The notes beneath the pieces are model-generated. The model did not search any database. It saw nothing but the letters and a program-made list of their open reading frames with translations, and was not told the DNA's origin. The translations under genes were made by a program, and so were the position numbers. A stretch of 51,357 nt of DNA from Cloacibacterium sp964530915 (GTDB lineage Bacteria > Bacteroidota > Bacteroidia > Flavobacteriales > Weeksellaceae): contig CAZHCK010000007.1 in assembly GCA_964530915.1 (NCBI GenBank), positions 1 through 51,357 of the forward strand, read 5' to 3'. Shown in pieces: positions 15,704 to 23,229 of this stretch. Position 1 is the stretch's first letter; every line of letters begins with the position of its first letter.

Positions 15704-16132
15704 ATGGCAGATTCTTTCTCAAAAAAAGAAAACTTTAAGAAAAAAATTCAAAAACAAAAAGAAAAAGCACAGCGCCGTGAAGAGCGTAAAGCGAACAACA
15801 ACAAAGGAAAAGAACTAGAAGATATGTTTTCCTATGTAGATGAGTTCGGAAGAATTACAACTACTCCGCCAGAAAAAAGACAAGAGGTTTCTCTAGACGA
15901 TATTCAATTAGGAGCAGCTCCTATTCCTGAAGAAGAAACTAGAAAATCTGGAATTATTACTTTCTTAAGCGAAAAAGGTTATGGTTTCATCACCGAAGAC
16001 TGTTCAAAAGAAAATGTATTTTTCCACCAAAATAATGCTAGAGAAATCCTGAAAAAAGGGCACAAAGTATCTTTCGAAAAAGAAAGATCTGCTAAAGGAT
16101 TTTCGGCAATCAACATTGAATTGGTCAAATAA
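15704..16132 (+). CDS. Cold-shock-domain protein with basic N-terminal tail
   Basis: 142 residues. Residues 1-40 are very rich in Lys, Arg, Gln and Glu (KKIQKQKEKAQRREERK), probably a helical RNA-binding or ribosome-contact tail. The C-terminal 60 residues form a cold-shock domain: SGIITFLSEKGYGFITED with RNP1-like KGYGFI (91-96) and RNP2-like VFFHQN (105-110). It should bind single-stranded RNA or DNA. It precedes a second, minimal cold-shock gene by 161 bases on the same strand. The long leader upstream suggests post-transcriptional control. Confidence 0.85.
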   Translation: MADSFSKKENFKKKIQKQKEKAQRREERKANNNKGKELEDMFSYVDEFGRITTTPPEKRQEVSLDDIQLGAAPIPEEETRKSGIITFLSEKGYGFITEDCSKENVFFHQNNAREILKKGHKVSFEKERSAKGFSAINIELVK

Positions 16133-16293
16133 CGAGAAATCATCTTTGGAATACAATTCCGCTATTATTTCTCTTTACTCCATACATTGCGCAAAAGCGC
16201 TATTACCCGTTAAGAAACGAAAACTCAGGTTTACTGTTTCTTAATACATTAACCCAAGACATTGTAAAAATGTCTATTTAAAAACCCATTACT

Positions 16294-16488
16294 ATGCAAG
16301 AAGGCACCGTAAAATTTTATAACGAAACAAAAGGTTTCGGATTTATTACTCCAAGTAACGGAGGAGATGACATTTTTGTACATTCTTCTGGTTTAAGCAC
16401 TAGAACAATTAAAGAAAATGACAAAGTTGTGTACCAAGTAACACAAGGACAAAAAGGATTAAACGCTATTCAAGTAAAATTGGCGTAA
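16294..16488 (+). CDS. Small cold-shock protein (CspA family)
   Basis: 64 residues, a single OB-fold cold-shock domain: GTVKFYNETKGFGFITP with RNP1 KGFGFI (13-18) and RNP2 DIFVHSS (26-32), ending GLNAIQVKLA. It should act as an RNA chaperone in the cytoplasm. It is followed 27 bases later by a strong hairpin terminator and lies downstream of the larger cold-shock-domain gene; the 161-base gap could contain its own leader. Confidence 0.93.
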   Translation: MQEGTVKFYNETKGFGFITPSNGGDDIFVHSSGLSTRTIKENDKVVYQVTQGQKGLNAIQVKLA

Positions 16489-16514
16489 TCTCTTTTTGGT
16501 ATTCTATATACACG

Positions 16515-16545
16515 AAAGCGACTTCTTAGGAAGTCGCTTTTTTTT
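16515..16545 (+). terminator. Hairpin terminator after the small csp gene
   Basis: AAAGCGACTTC (16515-16525) pairs with GAAGTCGCTTT (16530-16540) around TTAG, followed by T residues. Confidence 0.9.
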
Positions 16546-16668
16546 GTTTTTCTTTTAAAAAACTTATTTCTCTTGATTTAGATTTTTCAAAAAGTAAAAA
16601 TCAATAAATTTTATTATATTGGTTTACAAATCTTTTAGGAGTTAGAGAAACAAGTCAACAAAATTCCT

Positions 16669-16676
16669 TATTTTTG
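16669..16676 (+). promoter_or_regulatory. Probable -7 box of ffh
   Basis: TATTTTTG fits TAnnTTTG and would start transcription near 16683, 17 bases before the ffh ATG. Confidence 0.6.
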
Positions 16677-16699
16677 CACATCTTAAAAAATCATTCACT

Positions 16700-18067
16700 A
16701 TGTTTAATAGTCTTCAGGACAAGCTAGATAAAGCCTTACAAAACATTCAAGGCCGCGGAAAAATTACAGAAATTAACGTAGCAGAGACGGTAAAAGAAAT
16801 TCGCCGTGCTCTAGTAGATGCCGATGTTAATTACAAAGTAGCCAAAGACCTTACCAAAAGAGTTCAAGACAAAGCATTGGGACAAAACGTGCTTACGTCT
16901 ATTACTCCAGGGCAATTGATGACCAAGATTGTACATGATGAATTGGTAGAATTGATGGGTACTACTCAGGAAGGTATCAATCTTTCTGACAAACCTACCA
17001 TTATTTTAATTGCTGGTTTACAAGGTTCTGGTAAAACTACTTTTTCTGGAAAATTAGCCAACTATTTAAAACAAAAGAGAAGCAAAAACCCTTTATTGGT
17101 TGCTTGTGATGTTTACAGACCTGCTGCAATAGACCAGTTAACGGTTCTTGCAGACCAAGTAGGCGTAACCATTTACAAAGAAATCGAAAATAAAAATCCT
17201 GTAGAAATTTCTCAAAATGCTATTCAGTTTGCTAAAGATAACAAGCATGATGTAGTGATTATAGATACTGCAGGTCGTCTTGCCATAGACGAAGCCATGA
17301 TGAACGAAATCAGAAACGTTCACCAAGCTGTAAAACCTACAGAAACCCTTTTCGTAGTAGATGCGATGACGGGACAAGATGCGGTAAATACAGCTCTTGC
17401 CTTTAATCATGTTTTAGATTACAATGGTGTAGTTCTAACCAAATTAGACGGTGATACCAGAGGTGGTGCTGCGCTTACGGTTCGTTCTGTAGTTCATAAG
17501 CCTATTAAGTTTATTTCTACTGGCGAAAAAATGGAAGCTCTAGACCTGTTCTACCCAGAAAGAATGGCAGACAGAATTCTAGGAATGGGAGACGTAGTTT
17601 CCTTAGTAGAAAGAGCTCAAGAACAATTTGACGAAGAAGAAGCTAAAAAACTTCATAAAAAAATCGCTAAAAATGAATTTGGTTTTGATGATTTCTTAAC
17701 GCAGATTAACCAAATCAAAAAAATGGGTAACATGAAAGACTTAATGGGAATGTTACCAGGCGTAGGAAAAGCCATAAAAGATGTAGACATTAATGATGAT
17801 GCTTTCAAACACATAGAAGCCATTATTTACTCTATGACTCCAGAAGAAAGAAGAAGACCTTCTGTAATTGATATGAACCGTAAAAAAAGAATTGCTAAAG
17901 GTGCTGGTAGAAAATTAGAAGATGTAAATGCACTCATGAAACAATTCGAACAGATGGGCAAAATGATGAAGATGATGCAAGGTCCTCAAGGAAAACAACT
18001 CATGCAGATGATGAGCAAAGGAATGCCCAATATGCCAGGAATGGGTGGCAACCTTTTCGGAAAATAA
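16700..18067 (+). CDS. ffh: Signal recognition particle GTPase Ffh
   Basis: 455 residues, normal length. The N domain (about 1-95) is followed by the GTPase domain with G1 GLQGSGKT (106-113), DTAGR (189-193), TKLDGDTRGGAAL (247-259) and GDVVSLVE. The methionine-rich M domain (about 320-455) includes a final run of Met-Gly-Pro-Gln residues. Ffh with 4.5S RNA targets nascent membrane proteins to FtsY and the Sec translocon. It has its own promoter and a bidirectional terminator right after the stop. Neighbours are not related in function. Confidence 0.98.
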   Translation: MFNSLQDKLDKALQNIQGRGKITEINVAETVKEIRRALVDADVNYKVAKDLTKRVQDKALGQNVLTSITPGQLMTKIVHDELVELMGTTQEGINLSDKPTIILIAGLQGSGKTTFSGKLANYLKQKRSKNPLLVACDVYRPAAIDQLTVLADQVGVTIYKEIENKNPVEISQNAIQFAKDNKHDVVIIDTAGRLAIDEAMMNEIRNVHQAVKPTETLFVVDAMTGQDAVNTALAFNHVLDYNGVVLTKLDGDTRGGAALTVRSVVHKPIKFISTGEKMEALDLFYPERMADRILGMGDVVSLVERAQEQFDEEEAKKLHKKIAKNEFGFDDFLTQINQIKKMGNMKDLMGMLPGVGKAIKDVDINDDAFKHIEAIIYSMTPEERRRPSVIDMNRKKRIAKGAGRKLEDVNALMKQFEQMGKMMKMMQGPQGKQLMQMMSKGMPNMPGMGGNLFGK

Positions 18068-18085
18068 TTTTAAAAATATTTAAAT

Positions 18086-18117
18086 AAAAATCCTGAGAAA
18101 TTCTCAGGATTTTTTTA
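18086..18117. terminator. Bidirectional terminator between ffh and the OMP gene
   Basis: AAAAATCCTGAG (18086-18097) and CTCAGGATTTTT (18103-18114) around AAATT, with A and T runs on either side; serves ffh and the converging OMP gene. Confidence 0.9.
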
Positions 18118-18645
18118 TTAGAAATGAATTGCAAAACCTACGTTTCCAGAGAAAATTCCATCTCCTCCATCATCGGCAGACACATCATATCTTAACCCTG
18201 GTTCAATAGAAATATTTGGGGATACAAACCAAGCATATCCTCCTTGAAAACCAATCGCGTTTGTACTTGAACCTTCAGAAGATATACCACTGAAATCTAC
18301 TTGTACAGGAAACTGACTTGCAATATAATACTTTACACCAACCTTATAATTGAATGCAGAAACAGTTTCGCTATCTCCATAAAAGTCTTCACCAGTCATA
18401 CTTGTTAAGCCTAAACCTAATTTTAAAGCTAAATTATTAGCAACAAAATAACCCGCTTCTCCACCAATTTTAAAAAGTGAAGTTCCATTAGAAGACATAA
18501 AACCAATAGAGGTATTTGATGGACTTAAAACTCCAAAATTAGTATTGGTTTCTACTAACCAATGCCCTTTAGATAATACATCTTTTGTTTGAGCATTTAC
18601 CGCTCCGAAAAGTGCTAATGCACCTACTAAGAATAATTTTTTCAT
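18118..18645 (-). CDS. Small outer-membrane beta-barrel protein
   Basis: 175 residues with a signal peptide MKKLFLVGALALFGAVNAQ (cut near 19). The rest alternates in beta-strand patterns with Gly and aromatic residues (GGEAGYFVANNLALKLGLGL, VGVKYYIASQFPVQVDFSG) and ends GNVGFAIHF with a terminal Phe, as outer-membrane barrels do. It fits the porin-like OMP beta-barrel family of Bacteroidota. No specific substrate can be named. It stands alone between two terminators. Confidence 0.8.
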   Translation of the reverse strand: MKKLFLVGALALFGAVNAQTKDVLSKGHWLVETNTNFGVLSPSNTSIGFMSSNGTSLFKIGGEAGYFVANNLALKLGLGLTSMTGEDFYGDSETVSAFNYKVGVKYYIASQFPVQVDFSGISSEGSSTNAIGFQGGYAWFVSPNISIEPGLRYDVSADDGGDGIFSGNVGFAIHF

Positions 18646-18745
18646 GATATATTAGTATATAATTAACAGAAACTAAAATAAAAATTTTAATCTAAACCAT
18701 CAAAAATTTTATGAATTATTTTCACTTTTTAGAAAAATTAATAAA

Positions 18746-18769
18746 AAAAGCGAATTAAAATTCGCTTTT
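18746..18769 (-). terminator. Terminator after phoH
   Basis: AAAAGCGAA (18746-18754) and TTCGCTTTT (18761-18769); on the minus strand the stem is followed by a T run. Confidence 0.85.
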
Positions 18770-18798
18770 CTATCTATATTTTTTACTGTAAATATTTG

Positions 18799-19758
18799 TT
18801 ATTCTTCTCTTTGTCTTTTTTCTTCGGCGTTGTAAGCCAAGATAATTTTCTTTACCACTGGGTGTCTTACCACATCTTCTTCTGTAAGATGTACAAAACC
18901 TATTTCATTAACACCTTTTAGAATTCTCATAGCTTCTTTTAGCCCAGAATGTTGTTTAGGTGGTAAATCTACCTGACTTGGATCTCCAGTGATAATGAAT
19001 TTAGCATTCATCCCCATTCTCGTTAGAAACATTTTCATTTGAGAGTGTGTAGTATTCTGTGCCTCATCTAAAATAACAAAAGCTTCGTCTAACGTTCTCC
19101 CTCTCATAAAAGCCAATGGAGCTACTTCTATCACTTTGCGCTCTATGTAACCTTCTAATTTTTCGTGAGGAATCATATCTCTCAATGCATCATACAGCGG
19201 TTGTAAATAGGGATCGAGCTTTTCTTTCAAGTCGCCTGGTAAAAAGCCTAAACTCTCCCCTGCTTCTACTGCGGGTCTGGTTAAAATAATTCTTTTGACT
19301 TCTTTATCTCTCAATGCTCTCACTGCCAACGCAACACTAGTATAGGTTTTCCCTGTTCCTGCAGGTCCGATGGCAAAAATCATATCTTTCTTTTCACTTT
19401 CTTTGACCAATTTTTTAAGGTTGGTGGTTTTCGCTTTAATGACTTTACCATTTACCCCTTTTACAATGATATCTTGGTCAAAAACCAATTGTTTTTCTTC
19501 CTCACTTTTTATTTTGAGAATGTTTTCTAAATCTTTAAGTCCAATAGAATTATTGGTGGAAATATAACTCACAATATCATCTAATTTCTGCTTGAGCACA
19601 TCTAGAGTTTCTTGATTTCCCATTGCAAAAATAAAATTGTCTCTTCCAGTGATTTTCAGCGTAGGAAAAGAAGATTTCAGCAAATTAAAATACTGATTAT
19701 TAACACCATAAAACGTTTTAGTGTCTATTCCCGTGAGTTCGTAAGTGATTTCGTACAA
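18799..19758 (-). CDS. PhoH family ATPase
   Basis: 319 residues. The N-terminal part (1-110, YGVNNQYFNLLKSSFPTLKI) is the KH-like region of chromosomal PhoH/YbeZ proteins. The ATPase part has Walker A GPAGTGKT (131-138) and Walker B VILDEAQN (228-235), then LTRMGMNAKFIITGDPSQVD. The family is linked to RNA metabolism, often with YbeY. The start is a TTG at 19758: the only in-frame upstream codons before a stop contain no ATG, and a consensus promoter places the RNA start 25 bases upstream. It is divergent from the SAM hydrolase gene. Confidence 0.93.
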   Translation of the reverse strand: MYEITYELTGIDTKTFYGVNNQYFNLLKSSFPTLKITGRDNFIFAMGNQETLDVLKQKLDDIVSYISTNNSIGLKDLENILKIKSEEEKQLVFDQDIIVKGVNGKVIKAKTTNLKKLVKESEKKDMIFAIGPAGTGKTYTSVALAVRALRDKEVKRIILTRPAVEAGESLGFLPGDLKEKLDPYLQPLYDALRDMIPHEKLEGYIERKVIEVAPLAFMRGRTLDEAFVILDEAQNTTHSQMKMFLTRMGMNAKFIITGDPSQVDLPPKQHSGLKEAMRILKGVNEIGFVHLTEEDVVRHPVVKKIILAYNAEEKRQREE

Positions 19759-19789
19759 ATTGTTTATATTTTTAAAAATTTTATCTTAC

Positions 19790-19820
19790 CAAAAATAAGC
19801 AATATCTTTGTTTTTTCAAA
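19790..19820 (-). promoter_or_regulatory. Consensus promoter of phoH
   Basis: Minus-strand TTTG (19817-19820), exactly 19 bases, then TATTTTTG (19790-19797): a full match to the Bacteroidota TTTG/TAnnTTTG pattern. It overlaps the opposing promoter at 19803-19810. Confidence 0.8.
19803..19810 (+). promoter_or_regulatory. -7 box of the SAM hydrolase gene
   Basis: TATCTTTG fits TAnnTTTG; transcription near 19817, 19 bases before the ATG. It lies between the -33 and -7 parts of the phoH promoter on the other strand. Confidence 0.6.
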
Positions 19821-19835
19821 TTTTTACTATTAAAA

Positions 19836-20663
19836 ATGCCAATAATTACCCTTACATCAGATTATGGAAATCTAGACCACAGAGTTTCAGCCATTAAAGG
19901 CAGCATTCTCCAGCTTAATCCAGATGCTAGAATTATTGATATTACCCATGAAATTGGAGCATATAATCTTATCCAAACCGCTTATATTCTAAGAAATGCT
20001 TACGCGCATTTCCCTAAAGAGAGTGTGCATATTGTTTCCGTAGACAGTTTTTTTCACAAAGACCGTAAAAATCTTTTGGTAAAAATGGATGGGCATTATT
20101 TCATTACTGCGGACAATGGATTGATGAGCCTCACTTTTTTTGACCAAAAACCAGAAGCCATTTACGAAATTACCATCAATAATCGTTTTGACGACGAAGT
20201 AAAATTTGCGAGTGTGGATATTTTCGTTCCCGTCGCAGCACATTTGACCAAAGGTGGTTTGCCAGAACTCATAGGTAGAAAAATTAAACATTACAAGTGT
20301 ACCACTTTTGCAAAACCTTACTTTAATGAACCCGAAAAAATGCTGATTGGCGAGGTGATGTACATCGATAATTTCGGGAATTGCGTAACCAATATCAGCA
20401 AATTAATTTTTGATAAAACAATGGTGAATTTCAACAATTTTGAGATTAACATTCGAAATATTTTACTAAAAAACATCAACCGTAAATACACAGACATCGT
20501 CACCGATTGGGAAAAAGAAAACGAATACCATGGCAAAGCTTCTGCTATTTTTAATGGTCAAGATTTATTAGAAATCACCATTTATAAAGGCACAAAAAAC
20601 AATGGTGCCAATTCGCTTTTTGGTTTAAAAGTGGGTGACAAAGTGTATATACAGTTTGAATGA
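19836..20663 (+). CDS. S-adenosyl-L-methionine hydrolase (SAM hydroxide adenosyltransferase)
   Basis: 275 residues of the fluorinase/chlorinase-like family: ITLTSDYGNLDH at the start (Asp9 in TSDYG), IIDITHEIGAYN, VHIVSVD and FITADNGLMSL in the N-terminal domain, and GEVMYIDNFGNCVTNI with a C-terminal barrel. Most bacterial members without the halide-pocket insertion convert SAM and water to adenosine and methionine; that is the likely reaction here. It is divergent from phoH and separated from hemJ by a 7-bp repeat tract that begins at its stop codon. Confidence 0.88.
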   Translation: MPIITLTSDYGNLDHRVSAIKGSILQLNPDARIIDITHEIGAYNLIQTAYILRNAYAHFPKESVHIVSVDSFFHKDRKNLLVKMDGHYFITADNGLMSLTFFDQKPEAIYEITINNRFDDEVKFASVDIFVPVAAHLTKGGLPELIGRKIKHYKCTTFAKPYFNEPEKMLIGEVMYIDNFGNCVTNISKLIFDKTMVNFNNFEINIRNILLKNINRKYTDIVTDWEKENEYHGKASAIFNGQDLLEITIYKGTKNNGANSLFGLKVGDKVYIQFE

Positions 20664-20772
20664 TGGATGATGGATGTTAGATGTTAGATGTTAGATGTTA
20701 GATGTTAGAAAAATTATAAATCGTAAATCATAAATCGTAAATCATAAATCGTAAATCGTAAATCATAAATCG
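20661..20772. repeat. Heptamer tandem repeats before hemJ
   Basis: Two TGATGGA units (20661-20674), five TGTTAGA units (20675-20709), then eight TAAATCR units (20717-20772) with R changing between G and A. The first unit includes the stop codon of the upstream gene. The tract ends 10 bases before the hemJ ATG. Confidence 0.9.
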
Positions 20773-20781
20773 TAAATTACC

Positions 20782-21351
20782 ATGACTTATTTAATCATAA
20801 AAGCGCTACATATCATCTTTATGGTGAGTTATTTTGCGGGAATTTTTTATCTCGTAAGAATTTTTGTGTATTACAAAGACACTGATGCTTTCGAAAGTCC
20901 TAAAAAGGAAATTCTTCGTGAGCAATATGTGTTTATGGCAAGAAGGCTCTGGAATATCATTACAGTTCCCGCTTTTGTACTCATGACCATTTTTGGTGTT
21001 TGGATGGTGTTTTATTACTATCCTAATTTCCCTTTGTTAATGGCAAAACCTACCTTATCTTGGTTTTACTATAAAATTTTATTTTTAATTGGACTTTTCA
21101 TTTACCATTATTGGTGCTGGAAAAAAGTGTTAGAAATTAAGCACCTTAATAACCAAGATTTATCTACAGCTAATCTTAAACTTAGACAAAGCAACGAAAT
21201 CGCTACTTTCATCTTATTTTTAGTGGTTTTTGTGGCGATTTTAAAATCTACCGCATTGCAATATTGGTGGCAATTATTTATAGGATTTGTCGTTATTGTA
21301 TTGGTCATTATGATGACGGTAAAATTGGTGAATAAGAAAAAAAGTGAATAG
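20782..21351 (+). CDS. hemJ: HemJ-like protoporphyrinogen oxidase (CopD/UPF0093 family)
   Basis: 189 residues with five likely membrane helices. Family features are present: IKALHIIFMVSYFAGIFYLVR with His10, FMARRLW (Arg54/Arg55), SWFYYKILFLIGLFIYHYWC with Lys98 and His109, and LRQSNEIATFILFLVV. HemJ is proposed to oxidise protoporphyrinogen IX to protoporphyrin IX in heme synthesis in bacteria without HemG or HemY. No other heme gene is in the window. The heptamer tract directly upstream may affect its expression. Confidence 0.82.
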   Translation: MTYLIIKALHIIFMVSYFAGIFYLVRIFVYYKDTDAFESPKKEILREQYVFMARRLWNIITVPAFVLMTIFGVWMVFYYYPNFPLLMAKPTLSWFYYKILFLIGLFIYHYWCWKKVLEIKHLNNQDLSTANLKLRQSNEIATFILFLVVFVAILKSTALQYWWQLFIGFVVIVLVIMMTVKLVNKKKSE

Positions 21352-21447
21352 TAAATTCGCTACGCTGTGAAAAGTGAATTAAAAAAATTAACGCAAAGCA
21401 ATTCACTATAAAATAAATTGACTTGCGAAGCAAAAATTGACAGAAGT
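21352..21447. repeat. Short intergenic inverted repeat between hemJ and gldF
   Basis: GTGAATT (21374-21380) and AATTCAC (21400-21406) form a 7-bp inverted repeat, with TTCGCTACGC and TTGCGAAGC around it. No promoter was recognised. Confidence 0.35.
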
Positions 21448-22176
21448 ATGTTTGCAATACTAAAAAAAGAACTTTGGAGTTATTTCGGGAATTGGAGTGC
21501 ATGGATTATCATCGGTGCATTTTCTTTGATTTCTGCTTTATTTTTATTTTTTTTCGAGAATGATTTCAATATTCTAGAAATCGGAACTGCCAGTTTGCAG
21601 AGCTTTTTCACGCTTTCGCCGTGGCTGTTTTTGTTCATTATTCCTACATTAGCTATGAAATCTTTTGCTGAGGAACAACAAAACGGAACATTGCAATGGC
21701 TTTTTTCTCAACCATTAAGCATTTCTGAAATCGTTTCAGGGAAATTTTTCGCGGTATTTTTGGTTGGGATTTTATGTTTACTTCCTTCATTAGTTTACCT
21801 CTACTCCGTTTACGTTTTAGGCGTTCCCGCAGGAAATTTAGACTTAGGTGCTACATTAGGAAGCTATTTCGGGATTATTCTTCTCATTGCAGCATTTTCT
21901 GCGGTTGGGATTTTGGCAAGTTCGCTTTCCACCAATCAAATTATGGCTTATTTATTGGGCGTTTTCTTGAATTTCATCTTATACTTTGGCATAGAACAAT
22001 TGGCCAATTTCAAATTGTTGGGAGGTGCAGACTATTTGCTTCAAAATCTTGGTTTTTATCATCACTTCATTGCCTTTACAAGAGGCTTAATTGACACACA
22101 AGATGTATTTTACTTTCTTTTTGTAATTGGACTGAGTTTGTTTTTGGCAAAGGTTTTTGTGGAGAAGAAGAAATAA
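21448..22176 (+). CDS. gldF: Gliding-motility ABC transporter permease GldF
   Basis: 242 residues from the ATG at 21448 (MFAILKKELWSYFGNW); a frame extension to a TTG at 21418 adds an unlikely polar stretch. Six membrane helices are visible, with the ABC-2 permease feature ALFLFFFENDFNI, then LAMKSFAEEQQNGTLQWLFSQP. With GldA (ATPase, not in this window) and GldG it forms an ABC transporter linked to gliding and type IX secretion in Bacteroidota. Its stop overlaps the next start (TAATG), and gldG follows after one inserted gene. Confidence 0.88.
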   Translation: MFAILKKELWSYFGNWSAWIIIGAFSLISALFLFFFENDFNILEIGTASLQSFFTLSPWLFLFIIPTLAMKSFAEEQQNGTLQWLFSQPLSISEIVSGKFFAVFLVGILCLLPSLVYLYSVYVLGVPAGNLDLGATLGSYFGIILLIAAFSAVGILASSLSTNQIMAYLLGVFLNFILYFGIEQLANFKLLGGADYLLQNLGFYHHFIAFTRGLIDTQDVFYFLFVIGLSLFLAKVFVEKKK

Positions 22177-23228
22177 TGAGTAAAAGGTTTTTCATATTCA
22201 TTTTTTCACTTGTTTGTTTGATTTCTTTTTCTCAAACTAAAGAAAATCAAAACTTTAAAGAGCTTGATTCTTTAACAAAAATGATTAAATATGAAGATAA
22301 TTTACCTGATTTGGTGAATCGTTTGACCAAAAATTGTAAAACAGACGAAGAAAAATATAGAGCCATTTTCATTTGGATCACTCACAATATTGGTTACGAT
22401 TATAAAACATATAACCAAAACCGAAAACCAGTTAAGATAAAATGCAAAGGAAAAGAAGATTGTGAAAAGAAGTCGGCGAAATTAAATAATGAGATTATTG
22501 ATAGAGTTTTAAGTAAAAAAATTGCAATTTGTGATGGCTATTCCAAGTTATTCAAGCGAATGTGTGATATGGCCAATCTCAATTGTTCAATTGTAGAGGG
22601 TTACATCAAAAATTCTCCATATCAAATAGGAAATATGGGAATTCTCGACCACGCTTGGAATGTTATTAGAATTGATAATGAATATTATAATGTAGATGCG
22701 ACTTGGGCTTCAGGTTACTGCACTAAAAATAAAAAAGGAAAGCTAGATAATTTTGTTAAACATTATAATGATTACCATTGGTTGACTGAAAATAAAGATT
22801 TTTTTAGAAATCACTTTCCAAAAGATAGAAATTGGATGAATGATACTGGAATTTCTATAGAATATTATAAAAATCAGCCTTATATTGAAGCATCTCAAAT
22901 GCCCAATTTAAGATTTTCAAAACCAGAATCAGGAATCGTTAATGTAAAAAAAGGAGAAAAAATAAAATTTGAATTTACGTATGATGAACTGGTAGATAAA
23001 ATTCAAGTTAACACCAATCTTTATAAAAATCCAAGTATTTGGAAAACCATAAAAGGAAAAAGAGAATTGGATAAAAAAGCTATAGAAAAACAAAAATTTA
23101 TTGATTACCAACAAGTACAAAATACTTTTTCGTTTGATATCACTGCTGATAACGAAAAATTAAATTATATAGAAATCATTTTTGATTATAAAACCATTGC
23201 AAAGTTTAAAATAATAGTTTCAAAATAA
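22176..23228 (+). CDS. Secreted transglutaminase-like domain protein between gldF and gldG
   Basis: 350 residues with a signal peptide (about 1-19, ending FSFSQ-like ISFSQ). A transglutaminase/cysteine-peptidase core is visible with the triad Cys119 (AICDGYSKLF), His159 (LDHAWNV) and Asp174 (YYNVDATWASG). A C-terminal beta region (about 235-350) lacks known motifs. The gene overlaps the gldF stop by one base and ends one base before gldG, so it is translationally coupled to both. Its codons and Lys/Asn/Ile content are more AT-rich than those of gldF and gldG, which suggests later insertion. The family may act as protease, peptide cross-linker or cell-wall enzyme; the activity is not known. 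Confidence 0.82.
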   Translation: MSKRFFIFIFSLVCLISFSQTKENQNFKELDSLTKMIKYEDNLPDLVNRLTKNCKTDEEKYRAIFIWITHNIGYDYKTYNQNRKPVKIKCKGKEDCEKKSAKLNNEIIDRVLSKKIAICDGYSKLFKRMCDMANLNCSIVEGYIKNSPYQIGNMGILDHAWNVIRIDNEYYNVDATWASGYCTKNKKGKLDNFVKHYNDYHWLTENKDFFRNHFPKDRNWMNDTGISIEYYKNQPYIEASQMPNLRFSKPESGIVNVKKGEKIKFEFTYDELVDKIQVNTNLYKNPSIWKTIKGKRELDKKAIEKQKFIDYQQVQNTFSFDITADNEKLNYIEIIFDYKTIAKFKIIVSK

Positions 23229-23229
23229 A

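Noticed and set aside
21774..22094. 106-codon open frame inside gldF in another frame
   Set aside because: Overlaps the conserved permease sequence and has no domain or start context of its own.
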